Assembly: GCA_907163375.1 (NCBI GenBank)
Contig: CAJQUW010016149.1
Coordinates: 1 to 64,000, forward strand
Direction of reading: 5' to 3'
From: Prostheceraeus crozeri
Taxonomy: Eukaryota > Platyhelminthes > Polycladida > Euryleptidae
DNA length: 64,000 nt
Of this stretch, positions 20,911-33,271 are shown piece after piece. Positions within the stretch are counted from its first letter, which is position 1; every line of letters starts with the position of its first letter. The translations under genes and the position numbers were made by a program. The notes under the pieces are model-generated. The model saw nothing but the letters and a program-made list of their open reading frames with translations, made no database searches and had not been told where the DNA came from.

Positions 20911-23503
20911 CCCCTTTTCTACTATCATCTTATCTATTAATTTTCTGTAGTCCAATGTCTCGATATCAGTATATATGTATATTTTTTACTTGCTTAATCT
21001 CTTTTCATAGCTATGTAATTTGAATGTCTATAACTTTCAGTGTAAGATTATTTTGAGTCCTTTTGTATCCCTTTGTATCTTATGTTTAGAGTCATTGAAA
21101 GCGCTTGAGATAATACATAATATTATGAGTTTATTTTTATTTTCTCTGTTTAAAGTCATTGGAAGAAAAAGTTTCTTTAAATTATTGTCATACAGAACAA
21201 ATTTGTGCAATCACATGGATTAAGGCTATGGTCTAAGGCTAATCTATAGCTTCCCTTGAGTATAGACACAAGAAGACGTTGCATTTTATGTATTTCAGTC
21301 TTCCCTCTTGTCACAATGCCTCTCATAAAGTTGAAATGGGCTCATATCGACAGATGCTTCATCGACCAAATCGTTTGAACCATTATGTAACCATCTATAT
21401 ACCGGTAGGATAAAATCTAATTTTATGCCAAATAAAACTATCATGCTTACTTCTACTGGCCTCAATGAGGGCAGTTTTGATGTATCTGCGTTATCAAATT
21501 CTTCGTCAGAAATTGACTGAATTAGATTACCAATCAGTAGGTCAACCATCTCGGCTTCAAATTCATCATCATCCCCAGTCCTAGTCATCTAATTCTCTGA
21601 ACCGTTCATGACTGCCTCAACTACGTCATCGAGTATTTCGGAATCACATTCTCTCTAGTGGACGCCATGTTGACGATTGGGCAGATGAAGTTGCTGCTTC
21701 CATTTCTGAAGAATTCATTCCTCGACTCATGATGAAAGAAAGACTACAATCCTGGAAGATATTTCACATAATTTGCGTGTAGGCATCAATTGCAGCTATG
21801 TCAGCTTCTCTGCTGTATGAGCTGAATTATTATATTTATACTCCAAAATACATTCTTTAACATCTGACTTTATTGTAGCAATCTGCAGCGATATCTGGTG
21901 CAAGTCATGCAAAGGAGGCCTTATTTCTTATGTATGCCTACTTCTACAACTAAGATAATAGTAGGTATTTGAACACAATGTGCATTGTATTTGCTTACCA
22001 CATCATACGAGGATGCGGTCGTATCTTACTTTCCTCTCAGTTCAATTGACTTTTAGTGTTTCTTCATGTATACAATGTTCATTAATTTTTCAACAGATAT
22101 TTCCAATAACATTCCCTAACGCGTGCTGTCGACATATTTCGACACAGACATTCAAACAAATCCTGTGACCTACTAAATGAATTGAGGGATTTTATTTTAT
22201 ACTGAATAGGCTATTTTGAACTTCCTATTCACGATACAATCATATGCGAATGCAAATGGGTAGTTGTTTTGCCATGAATCGTCATCAAACTTGCCTTCAT
22301 TTTCATCATGTGCAAACATGTGTGGAGCACTTCTTTGCAGCACAACAAGACAGTGTTAGTCGCTAGCAGTGATCGAATAGGCAATCGTCACCCTTTGTCA
22401 TTGACCTGTGATGCAAGTTTCTATCGTCCCTCTTAGACCTCATCAAGTCTATTGTGTTGTAATGCGATCAGCAGTGACTGTCGACATCGCGCGGGAAGAG
22501 GTTTGGTGCAGTGCGGCTGGCTGGGCCGACTGGTTTTTCTCATCAGGCCTATGTATGTCGACCAATGACGACATTCATTCTACAGCTATTTTCCTACTTA
22601 ACTAAAAGACTTGCAACATTGCAAGAGCATGAAAGCAAAACATGATTTACGCCATGATGGTTGGAGCGTTGGCTGTTGATTAAAGATAGGAAATTACAGA
22701 TAGTTAACGATGACGAGTTACTTTAATAATAATCAGAGTAACTGCTGCATCTCATGAGGAAGAGTGTTCTCCGTTTTTGAAGGATAGAATGATGTCAAAG
22801 TGCGGATAATTGCATGTTTGCTGATTGAAGATCAAATTGGTTAGAAATTGATAAAAATCAGTAACTGTGCGCTTCATCGGGAGCTCTTGCTCATCCGGAG
22901 TGCCGACAGACCTAGCGTAACCGTGACATAGAAATCGAGAAATCTTATGATGTCCAATGATCGAAGTTGACCTACTGCCAGCCTTAACAAGGAGGTTAAT
23001 GAGACGCCGGCCAAGCCCCGGCCGGTTCCAACCCTGCTAGTCCTCCTGTAGAAGGTGCAGAGCGGATCCCGGAGTAGTAGCATCAGCTCCGATTTAACTC
23101 CAATTTTATTTGAGAAGCAAGAAGAAAGAACTGCAATTTCAATTCACATGCTGAATTGACGTTTGGTATATTACAAACTGCTGATTAAATCATCAGTGCC
23201 ATTTCATTTGATTTCAATTCAGACTTTGCAGAAATTGGTTAAATGCATAATCAATGCGTAGACTTGAGATGTGCAATAACTAAAATTAAGTGAAATTTCT
23301 GTCTGTATTCATTAAATACTATTTCTGACCATTGATGTAGAAAGGGGAAGATAACTCGCTCAGCTATCATCATGTGCATCCGAAATGAAGCCTGGTGATT
23401 CACGAGCATCTTGTGCAATAGTGGCAGAGAGATAGAACCGATAGCACATCACAGGTGTTATCCCTACATACTGCATTCTTGCCTCTCAGTCGACTCTTTA
23501 ATC
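20911..23503. other. no supported gene
   Basis: AT-rich sequence without a convincing coding region. A 97-codon minus-strand ORF at 21295-21588 is acidic (DEFEAEMVDLLIGNLIQSI) and might be an exon, but nothing supports it. Confidence 0.4.
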
Positions 23504-23746
23504 ATGATGAAGAGTTGTTGCTTTCCTTTGTGCTCGAATAGAGCAACCAAAGCAACTCATCTGTCCTTTCATGCTTTCCCCTTGTCAAATTGGGAGAGAA
23601 CTCAGCAATGGACTACCGCGATTCAACCTTCGTTTGCTCAACCGTACATTTCTCAGAATCGGATTATAAAACTGGTGACTTATAGAAGAGATTGCAAAGA
23701 TATCGTAAGAAGGTGTAGGGAATTATATAAGAACTCGTATGACTAG
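23504..23746 (+). pseudogene. truncated THAP zinc-finger exon
   Basis: From MMKSCCFPLCSNRATKATHL the pattern C-x3-C followed by SFHAFPLSNWERTQQW is the first half of a THAP (C2CH) DNA-binding domain. The second metal pair (C-x2-H) and the AVPTIF-like end are missing. The frame ends after a basic stretch (VTYRRDCKDIVRRCRELY) with a stop. THAP domains occur in host DNA-binding proteins and in P-element and Kolobok transposases; I cannot tell which was the source. Confidence 0.6.
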
Positions 23747-24237
23747 GCCTAGTTATTTATAGGGTTCTGATAGATATTTTTTAGACATATTTTTGGATTT
23801 TTTGGGTATTTTAATTATTTTGATTCTTGATATTTCTAAGGTTTGTTGACTCAAATGCATTTAGGCTAACTCAAATACTTAGCATCTCGCTCATCATTTC
23901 ATCACGTATTGAAAGAAGAATATTGTAAATTGGGTTATCGGCAGTCACCATATTCAAAGACTATTTAAATCTTCCACTGTCTTTGACCATATTATATCAA
24001 TAACTAACAATTTTGAAGGCTATATTAATTACTAATTACTAATGTGCTAATACTAATTACAATATTAAGTGAATAAGTGAAATCTCTGCCTGTATTCATT
24101 AAATACTACTTCAAACACACCACTGAAATGTCGTCCAAGTTGATACGCCTGTGATAATTAACAAGTGCTGCTTTTTGCAATGAAAATCCATCTGTCAACA
24201 TTTAGAATGAAAAGATGATTCATTTAAGAGATAGAAA

Positions 24238-24485
24238 GTAAGAAATATTCGAACGCAGGTCGAGTTGTTGATCATTTCGAAATAGAACTTTGGAATGATG
24301 AAATGCTTCCACTCTCCAACTCTAATGACGTTTTCATGCGAATGATGATGTTGAGAAATGTTGAAAATGATGTTTTGATTATTCTACTTTCTTATTGAAG
24401 GAATGATTCAACTAGAATGATCTGAATCTGTTCAATGTGTGAAAATCCTCCATTTCTGATTGTCTTGCATTTGTTATCTCTACAG
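24238..24485 (+). other. intron-like segment before exon copy 1
   Basis: It begins GTAAGA and ends TCTCTACAG, and is exactly 248 nt, as is the corresponding segment at 53524-53771 on the minus strand. The two differ at only 7 positions, all within the first ~80 nt. Part of it is open in one frame (FEIELWNDEMLPL..MRMMMLRNVENDVLIILLSY, then stop), which may be chance. Confidence 0.55.
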
Positions 24486-24841
24486 CAACGCTCTTCGGGA
24501 TTGACAATCAACTTGAAGATTTCAATGATGGAAAGGATTTCTTCTTCTCTGCAAAATTATCTTCTCATTCAACTGTGGGAGAAGTGCGGGCGGTGATTGC
24601 GGAGAGAGTGAAGAAGGACAAGAAGTTGATTTCCGTGAGAAGAGGGGTCGGGATATTCAACAAGAAGCCCGTCTTCTGGAATGGTCACTGTTTCTCTGAT
24701 GTGAGCGGAAATGTGTATGAGGGTGATGCAGTCGAAGAGAGGAGAACGGTAGATCTGCGTGTCGATGGTGACCAGCTGCCAATCCTTCCTGATGATGTGA
24801 ACGTGTTCTTTGTTGCTGCTGCCGGCGGTCCTCCAAAATGA
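24486..24841 (+). CDS. exon of an undescribed small-domain gene family, copy 1
   Basis: After the splice-acceptor-like CTCTACAG the phase-1 frame is open for about 118 codons to TGA 24839-24841. It encodes a compact domain: FGIDNQLEDFNDGKDFFFSA, a conserved helix-like STVGEVRAVIAERVKKDKKL, then FNKKPVFWNGHC, and a C-terminal LPDDVNVFFVAAAGG followed by PPK and stop. A second copy at 53182-53523 has the same 342-bp exon length. A β-grasp/ubiquitin-like fold is possible: a strand pair, then a helix with TVGEV, and a final hydrophobic strand ending in Gly-Gly. I cannot confirm it by eye. No upstream exon in the right phase is visible here (TAA lies four codons before the donor-like site), so this copy may be a fragment. 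Confidence 0.5.
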
Positions 24842-27800
24842 TTTCTATCGAAACTGTTTGGTTGAATATTCTTGTGATGATAATTATCCCTCATCGACCT
24901 GTTGTGACTTTAAGTGAAACCAATGCCTCGGAAACTGTCGCTGGTGACTCTTTATGAAGTTTGACCACATTTTGAGACATAATATTCTTGGTATTGTGCA
25001 TTTGCGAAGACTTTCTGTAGCTGTTAAGTGTGCAGAAATGTCAACGACCATGTTTATTTACTTCCGCGATTTTGAAAAATAATGGAAAAGCACAAGAAAA
25101 TTCCTAGGGTTTGATAGAGCAGACTAATATGGTGCTGATCAAGTTTTCTTCTCAATGCTTTGATGTATATAGGATCTTACGACAACAGACTTTTGAAAAA
25201 ATACATTTGAATGCTCAATAGCTGAAATTGTCAATGCGAAATTTAGGTGTCTGCGTAGATGACAAAGGGTAGTCTAAAAACTATTATATAAGTTTCAATT
25301 ATGCCCCCATTTTGTGAGCTGTGTGCCTCAATGCATTTATTTAGTACATGAAAATGTCAATATTAAGTTGAAAAATCGTTTGTGATGCTAGATGATTTCA
25401 CGTTAGTCAATGTATCTGAAAGACAACTTTCTGTCAAAGTTAATTATGACTCTTTAGAAAATATTAAATTTCTATATTTGAATGTCGCGAGCGTTACCGA
25501 AAATATAGAATAAGTTTTTCCCTCGGAGACAAGAATGATTAGCGAGTTCATACTACCAAAGATAATCGACTTTCCATGAATGCTAATCAGTGTGATAATC
25601 AACTAAGTTATTCTAAGTCTACTTCCTGGTAGATAATCAATCTGTCGCGAGCGTTACCATGACATACACTTAGTGAATTGAATCTCGATCTCGAATCTCA
25701 ATCTCGAGAATCAGTTTTATCAAATACCGAGATCTCGAGATCTCTAATTCGATATTACAAGCAGGCCTATATCAGATTGTGCCAATTATTAAGAAAGTGT
25801 AATTAATTACAGGCAACTGCAATTTGCTGTACAGTAGTCTAATTGGTGACCTAATTGCAATTATCTAGTTTTATCTGTTATTGAAATTAAGATATCAATA
25901 CCAATCTGAACTATATTTGACATTTATTAAGTTGTTAAACCTACAACACAGACAGAATTAATTTGTGTACAGACATTAATTCAGGCCAAAGCGAGGCCTG
26001 GTTTTGTAGGCCTAAGTACAAGGACAAAAGCGGGGGGGGGGAGGTAAGTATATGTGCAAGGACTAGAGAAGTTCCATTTCCTGTCCTAAGTCAGAGAAAG
26101 ACTCATTGAAGTAAGGGAAGTTTCTTCCTCAAGTGACAAAGGCTTGTTCATAATTCTATGGCTATAGCTACCAAAGATATAGTACTCTCCGATGTTGACG
26201 TTCATCTGACATTATGCTTAACTTCTGTGTTATGATTCTGGAACAAATAAAATGTTTGGTGTGCTGTTTCTATATTAATCGTTCAATCTTGTAATCTTCA
26301 TTACTATTATCTTCTGTGATGACAAATTCAATGGCAAAATTTATGTTATCCGTAATGTGATTAGATAATGTCGCGAGCGTTACCGTCAAGATTGATTGAA
26401 ATCTCGCAATCGGTGCATTCAGTAATCTATTCAAGCATGAAGAAATCATCAACTATTCATTATTTATCTATCATTTCGTTCTTGAGACAACAGCTTCTGC
26501 AGTTTAGATAAAATATCCATCAAACCTCAAAAAATCTATAATGAAATATTTATCTCTGTCGCGAGCGTTACCATATTAAATGATCTCTGTACACAAATGT
26601 AGAGATAGTATGAAATTGATATTTTGTATGTATTCGGTCGATGTCGTGTTGCATCAAACTGCATCTTCAGAATATTCAAAAAGGATATCGTATCATAGAG
26701 AATGTTGGTTTTCGATCGAGTTTTGCTATCAATGTAGCGAGCGTTACCGTGGTTTGGCCCAGGAAGCAAATTCGACCGTCTGCAGTGCAAAACTTATCAC
26801 ATGGAATCGGCATCTCTGATGTACAGAACATCAAGTTGATTGGCGAAAATATCAATAGAAATCGAAAAATTTCTTAAGTATAAATAATTCAAGTCAGCAC
26901 TATACTACAACTTAACCCCATTCGGACTTCCTGTGTTGGTAGAAGTCCACGGTTGCATTCAAAAAACTGCACCGAATCTAGTAAATTAGAACGGCTGAAG
27001 GAGCTATTACAGTGAGATATTTTTCTGTCCGAAAACGGACATTTAGAATGGATTTGACCAGAAATAATGTTGTTCAGCAATTTGTGCAAATATAACTTAC
27101 ATCAACACTACATTGGCCAACATCATATCCCGAAGAGTTATCAGATACTATGAAAGCATGTACAGCATATTCCCAACCTTTCCGTCCATTTGGTAATTGA
27201 TATGTGAGATGTGATTTTATCAGGGTATTTGATGTCACCCTGTTTTTCTATTCAGTCAAGATTCTTGTCAATACTCAGTACTCATACAGTATGGCTTATG
27301 ACTCATCTATGCTATTGGCCCTCCAAACTGACTCAACCCAATTGATTGAATTGTCTTTGTTCGGTGCGAGTAGAAACATTAACGCCACTTTGTATTTTTG
27401 TTATTATTGAAATGATCATAAATATAGTGTCTCACCATTTGTCAAAAACGTTTTCATGTATGATTGTAAATAAATAATGGATTTTTCATGTTTTTGTCAT
27501 TTTGGTTATTTATGGCTATTTATGTTAATTTCTTTTAATTGTGGCAATTTTGATCTAAAACATCGAAAACATTTACAGAAATAGTAAATTATTTTAATTA
27601 CGAAAATAATGATGTTTTTGCCAAAATTAATGGAAAAACTAAAAACAAAATAAATTCATGGAAATTTAGATGGTTACAATAATATGTCCCCTGCTGCATG
27701 TTATTGGCGCCCTGTGCTTTCTCACAGCTTGTGTGACTTCGTCTTGCGTGTCCTCGGATACAATGTCGTTTCATTAAAGCCCGCTAGATTATGTGACAGG

Positions 27801-28110
27801 TAGACGCGTGCGTTCATCTTCTTGTTCTGCATAGGAAGTTATTATCCTTGATCATCCAACTTCATCAACTTCAATGCATTGTTATTGGACATTTTTCGAG
27901 GACCTATCAGAATCAGTTTCTCACACTTTTCAAACAATTACTTCATCCAAACTCAACGAACTCTCGTGATCACACTTGCTCTAAAGTACATTGACACATG
28001 AATATCTGATGTCCTTGACTTTACAGCCGTTGAAGTGATTGCCTACATGGATTATCAGACTTGATGGACATTCCGCTTTTATACATATTTTTGACATCAA
28101 CAAGAGAATG
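24842..28110. repeat. gene-poor region with five copies of TGTCGCGAGCGTTACC
   Basis: The 16-bp motif is found, always in the same orientation, at 25483-25498, 25643-25658, 26369-26384, 26557-26572 and 26733-26748 (the last with one change). Also present are a TCTCGA-rich run at 25680-25760, a dispersed ~60-bp repeat (AAG(C/T)AGGCCT(A/G)TATCAGATT) shared by about 11130 and 25760, and a (G)9 run at about 26031-26041. No coding gene found. Confidence 0.7.
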
Positions 28111-28330
28111 AAATTAAATAAACGACAGATCAAATTGCCTTGCAAGAGATGTCCGGCTGACAGCAGGATTCGAGCCCTACGACCAATGTTAACTAGACCT
28201 GTGCTCAACCAACCGAGCCACGAGCCGCTTACATGCGGCAGTGTCAATTGGCAGGATCAAAGCCTACCACACATCAGTTGTCATAGCAATGACGATCAAT
28301 GAATAGATATCTCGTCACAATTGTAACCAC
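28111..28330 (-). repeat. tRNA-derived SINE, family 2, copy 1
   Basis: Read on the minus strand it has a box A-like GTGGCTCGGTTGG and box B-like GGGCTCGAATCC within a tRNA-like head, then the shared tail GGCAATTTGATCTGTCGTTT. It matches 33272-33495 along its length, including the leading AACTGATGTGTG part. Confidence 0.75.
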
Positions 28331-30733
28331 CGACATTAAGGCAAGTAGCTGGTATCAACATAGTATTAGGCAAGTGACATGCAATATTGTAGTGAGTGTT
28401 TGTTATAATCCATAAATGCTGTTCTCATCATTTCGAAAGATTGTCATATTTCTATTTCAAATCCTTCTTTTAATTTTTGCAGACAGACTTCTAGAGGTTC
28501 TAATCGAAAAAAGAATTTTCAAGAACGCATAAGCAACTTGAGAGTATTTTAACTATTTAAGTGAATGATATTCATCTATTAATCGCACCTTTTTGCTTGA
28601 GCAGCAAAACAAAAACAAGAATAAACTCGATGAATTCAATACTGTACTCACTGTTTTGCTCGTGCTCATAATTCAAACAATGTAAATGTTCGGTCTACTG
28701 TTAATCAGATGAATTTACTTTTCATTTTTCTAAAAACTCATTTTTGAACAAAAAACAATTCTTTTTGATAAGTAATGCGAAACCGAAAATGTAAAAACAA
28801 CAATCTGCAAATCTAAATTAGTGTCCAATCAACAATTCTTTGTGGAAAAATGTGAGGATTTAAGATGTGGAAACTGTGATTCTCTTTCGATTGGTGATTC
28901 ATCTACTTTAAAAGGAAGACTTTTGAAGTGAAATGTACAGTGTAATATGTCATGTGAAAGTGTTATTTACGGAATTTGCTGTTATTGCCATGGTGAAATC
29001 TTTATAAATTTGTTATATATACACCGTTTTCCCTATTAACCTATATCGTTTCTGATGAAGATATCGACAAAGACATCTACAACTCTGTCAGAACAGTTGA
29101 TTGAGCACAAAGGTACTGGGTCAAGACATTTGCTGCCAATCTCAGAAGAAGAGAGGCAATTTTCATTAGAACTCTGTGTCCTTCAATGAACTCAAGGGAA
29201 GCAAGGTTGCGTCCAAACTTGGACTTGGGATATCCCCCAAGATTATTCTTGGGTACTCCCAAGATTGGATCCAAGAGTGGCTATTTCTCTAATGAAGTGG
29301 AACAACAATTTCCAAGACATGTTTGGAAATTTGATTGAGATTTAAAATTGCATGAAGATATTTTGAATCATACCATATTGTACATATTGCTATCCAATTA
29401 ATAGGAATCTAATGCTCATATTAATTACTATTTAATACATGAATTTGTTATTGCGGAATTGAGGCCATATTAATATTCAGCTAAAAGTTTTAATTATCGG
29501 CATAGGTTATCTCTGGTATATCATCAACCCTGTTTACATATACAGCATAATAATTTCCTAATTAGAACAACATGCATGACTAAGCTACATTCCTTACAAC
29601 ATGTCTGATCGAGAAACGAAACACACATAACATAGACCTCGTATAGGATGAAAGTAGCACAAATGTAGATATAACGATATTTTTACTAATCGTAAGAAGC
29701 AATCATCAAAGAATGTCACTGCATTAAATGATATCGATAACTTTATATTTCTAATACATGCAGCCTACTAGTAGAATAAACAATATAGGCCGAAGTTTTT
29801 AACTTTCAAGGCAAGAGGCTATATGAAGCAAGTTATCTACGAATTGTTGTAGGCTACCAATTTAACAGCATAAGCGTTATGCAGGTATTGGTTTAATGAA
29901 TTCCACTTTTTCATTTATTATTTGTTTTATTTAACGCAAAATGACATATACAAAATTCTGTCTAACACAATATGCATTACATCTAGCTTAATGGATTAAA
30001 TTCACAAGGAAGCCATAGGCAATCAAAGCATAGTTCAGAAAGCTAATTAAGCAGAATATCAGATAGACATTTACGGTAGGTCTATATCAAAGTTGATGAT
30101 AGTACAGTTATATCATAGAAAGACCAATCGTGTGGTTGAAGTAGGTTGCATATTTACATGTACATACTTGTAAGCTTACATGTAGATGACTTGCTATGAC
30201 ATGATGTGGGCAGAATTTTTCCAAGAAAACCGCAAATAATCATTCATGGTCAATTTCTATACTCTTGGGTTCTCACTCCTGGGGTACCCAAGCTCTTGGG
30301 TCCGCACCCCAAGTCTACCCAAAACCCAAGAGAGAACCCAAGACCCAAGACCCAACATTGAGGGAGGAGAAGGATGTGTTGCGCAGACTTGTAAGCGGCC
30401 CGGGCCGGGTAGAGCCTGCTATTTCGCAACTAACACGGGTCGGGGTGCGCGCGGCCTGAAAATACATCTCTTCCATTTAGCCAACTTGCAACGATCCATT
30501 AAATAATGGTTGCTTTTCTCAATACTGATGCTTACAGGCAGGACTAGTCGCGAGGGGTCAGAAAAGCATTTTTCATTGAGTAGTGTGAATTCAAGTCTGA
30601 ATTCTGACCAATCAGGACATTTACATCACTTCAAGATTGCACGGCTAGCAACATTGAGATCGTGGATGTAAGTTGAGGACTGACTTGAGAATTGTGAGAA
30701 ATTTCAATCGAATCCTCCTCACCAATCACGTGC
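28331..30733. other. no supported gene; CTTGGG/CCCAAG-rich spots
   Basis: No coding region. At 29222-29275 and 30263-30352 short CTTGGGT and ACCCAAG words recur many times in both orientations and form hairpins such as CCCAAGA-TTAT-TCTTGGG. A GC-rich patch (GGCCCGGGCCGGG) lies at 30398-30410. Confidence 0.5.
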
Positions 30734-31282
30734 ATGAAGCGTGGAAGAGTTGATCATGATTTGGAAAGCAGTGATATATTTGATAATCTTCGTGATGCAC
30801 CAGAAAAAGAAACGACATGCAATTTGCAAGACAAAATTGATGATGAAAACGAAAGTTCCATTGCACAACCTGTGACGCGTGTCGGAATATTATCATTCTG
30901 GCGAGAACACAGAAATGATTTCCTGCTGTTGTCTGTGGTAGCAAGAGAAATATTAGCAGTTCAGGCAAGCTCAGGCCAGTCAGAGCAAATATTTTCCAGT
31001 TGGGGACTTGCAATCAGCCAGACGAGGGCTCATTTAAAGCCAAAGCACGTGAGGCCATCGAAATTGTCGCAATTGCCGTGCAAAATGGAAGCACAACCTT
31101 TAATTGAAGCATCCAATGAAACCACATTGCTTCTTTTATTAAATGCATTTTTGGTTGCAACACAATTATCATATTTTCAATTTACGAAAGTCCGGATCTC
31201 AAACGCGAGGATACAGTATCATAACAGCCTATGTATTATATGTGACAAAAGTATTATTGATGGTTCGAGAATCTCGAGATGA
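30734..31282 (+). pseudogene. hAT transposase C-terminal dimerisation fragment
   Basis: From about 30884 the ORF reads VGILSFWREHRNDFLLLSVV then AREILAVQASSGQSEQIFSS and LAISQTRAHLKPKHV. This is the hAT dimerisation domain: W-x9-P/L-L, then the ASS-x-SER-x-FS box (here ASSGQSEQIFS), then R-x-x-L-x-P. The Ser-Glu-Arg box is altered to SEQ. The catalytic RNase-H core is missing. GC-rich GGCCTGAAT-type sequences near 30455 and 31288 could be remnants of its ends. Confidence 0.7.
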
Positions 31283-31604
31283 GCGGGACAGGGCCTGAAT
31301 ATCTCTGATGCAGTGGGCTTGGACCGGGCTTTGTGTGGGCGGGTAAATTCAGGCCCATTTGCAAGTGTGGTGTTAGTTGAATAATTCCAAAAATATGAGT
31401 CACTTTTCAATATAACCAAAATATATACGCATCAGATCCTCTTACTATACATGTGAACCTCAATAAATGTTTCTATCGTGTAAGTCACGAAAAGTAGTCA
31501 ATCTTGTGATAAACAGTGATTTTTCAGTAGGATTGCAAATTTATCTAACGATGGCGACTTCCTGATGGCTTGATGGGTTTCTGATTCTTCGAGTCATAAA
31601 TACA

Positions 31605-31832
31605 TGTATTTACACGCATTCTCATTAAATCATTAATTTCTGTCTGAGGAATGATCATCAACTTTCCAACCGCGATGATCACGTCTTTCAGACACTGAAT
31701 GCCACCTTTTTCTATACTCTCTGCTTCTCCACATCCCATCACACATGTTCGATACGAATCGAAGGGATTCAGATCTGGTGATCCTGATGGCCACTCTATC
31801 CTTCGACTATTTCTAGTGATGCAACTGATCAA
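31605..31832 (-). pseudogene. Tc1/mariner transposase C-terminal fragment
   Basis: IEWPSGSPDLNPFDSYR is the block before the third catalytic residue of Tc1/mariner enzymes (usually WP-x-x-SPDLNPIE; here the E is replaced by D or lost). It is followed by GGIQCLKDVIIAVGKL and IPQTEINDLMRMR, the usual C-terminal helices. The N-terminal two thirds are absent. From 31833 to 33271 no further gene was recognised. Confidence 0.65.
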
Positions 31833-33271
31833 CCATTGATGAGATATGTTTCATGAAAGATAGAACCCGAAAGTTTGTTGATAATGCATTCAAAAACCTA
31901 GTCTGAGTATTGATGAAGCCTAAGTATCCACGCCTTTCGAATTTCACGAAAGATTTCAGGATTTGTAACTCACTGAGATCATTCAGTCAGATCGCTGCCA
32001 CAACATTAATTGAGCTAACTTCCCATACTTTGCAGTCCTCATCTGGAGCTCTCAGCTTTCATTCGCTCATCCGTTCATATCACCATAAATATCACCTTTC
32101 TCAAAGTTTCTCTCCACATGCATTTCTTTTAAGCTAATAGTTCTCTCAATCTCCTTACACAACAGAGGATCATGGTGCAAGCGCTTCATTTTAGAATGTA
32201 GTTCTGCACGCCACATTCCATCTTAACCCTATTTGTCTCAGTCCTTTCTGTCGGTGAAGTATGAAGGGGGAAGATGGGGACATCATACCTCCAAAGATAT
32301 TCTAAAAAATTAACTTATGCGACATAACATTATATGGTATCGCTATTTTGGGGGTGCTCTATCCGATAGTAGTATCAGTTTTTCATTCCAAGTTGATATT
32401 GTTACTATAAATAGCAATTTAAAATTCAAACAATCATTTTTTTCAAATTTCGTCATTGTATCTATAAAACATTATGTATGAATGATATCAGTAAGATTTA
32501 TAGCTCTATGTATCAATAATTATATCACTAAACCATTCAGAGCATTATCGGTGAATACTAGAGAAGTTTGTGTAGTTCGCTCAGCTATTAAATTATGAAT
32601 ATGTATTTATAAGTAGTATGTATAGAACATACGTAGCATTGGTCATGATAACGAGGTAGAAGGTATCTGAGTTTCAATTAACATAGTTGCGCGACCATAT
32701 TTCCTGAACGGGCAAACTACAGAAGCTGCAAATCAACCTAAAACTCAAAATTCCTATCAATATCGGTGAAAATCCAAAATGTCGAAAAAGTGTAGACGTA
32801 AATTGTTTTCATTTAGCTCCTGTGGCTAAAATATTGGGTCTACAGAAAGCAGCTACCACTCAGAGAAAGGCAGCATAAAGTTAGGAAAGTTCAGTGAAGG
32901 AGACCTTCAAACAATCATTCGTTCCGGCGTGAGATAAGAAACCGAGGGGGACATAATGCCCTCCTGAGCCAAATATGGTTAATCATGGAAATCAAGGGAA
33001 GGTTCCTTTAATTGCCTGAATAGTTTTAATGTAAAACATATCATGAAGCTCTTCAATGAATTGAAAGGTGAAGATTTCTCAACAGCAAATCTGAAATGAA
33101 ACCTGAAAATTGAATCCCTTCAAAAGAGGAGGAATGAAATTAATTTTAAAAATCTAGAAATGACTTCCATCTGACAAAAGCAAAGAAACTGAAGGTTGAT
33201 ACCGGACATTTAATGATAGAGAAATCATCGTTAGACACTTCAATGACAGAGTGAACATTCAACAATACAAT

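Noticed and set aside
21295-21588. Host gene on the minus strand
   Set aside because: An acidic 97-codon ORF with no recognisable domain or splice support.
24258-24400. Coding exon FEIELWNDEMLPL..LLSY inside the 248-nt segment
   Set aside because: The frame is open in both copies, but the segment has donor and acceptor signals at its ends and ends in a stop. It is nearly invariant between copies, as expected of the intron rather than of the fast-changing exon.
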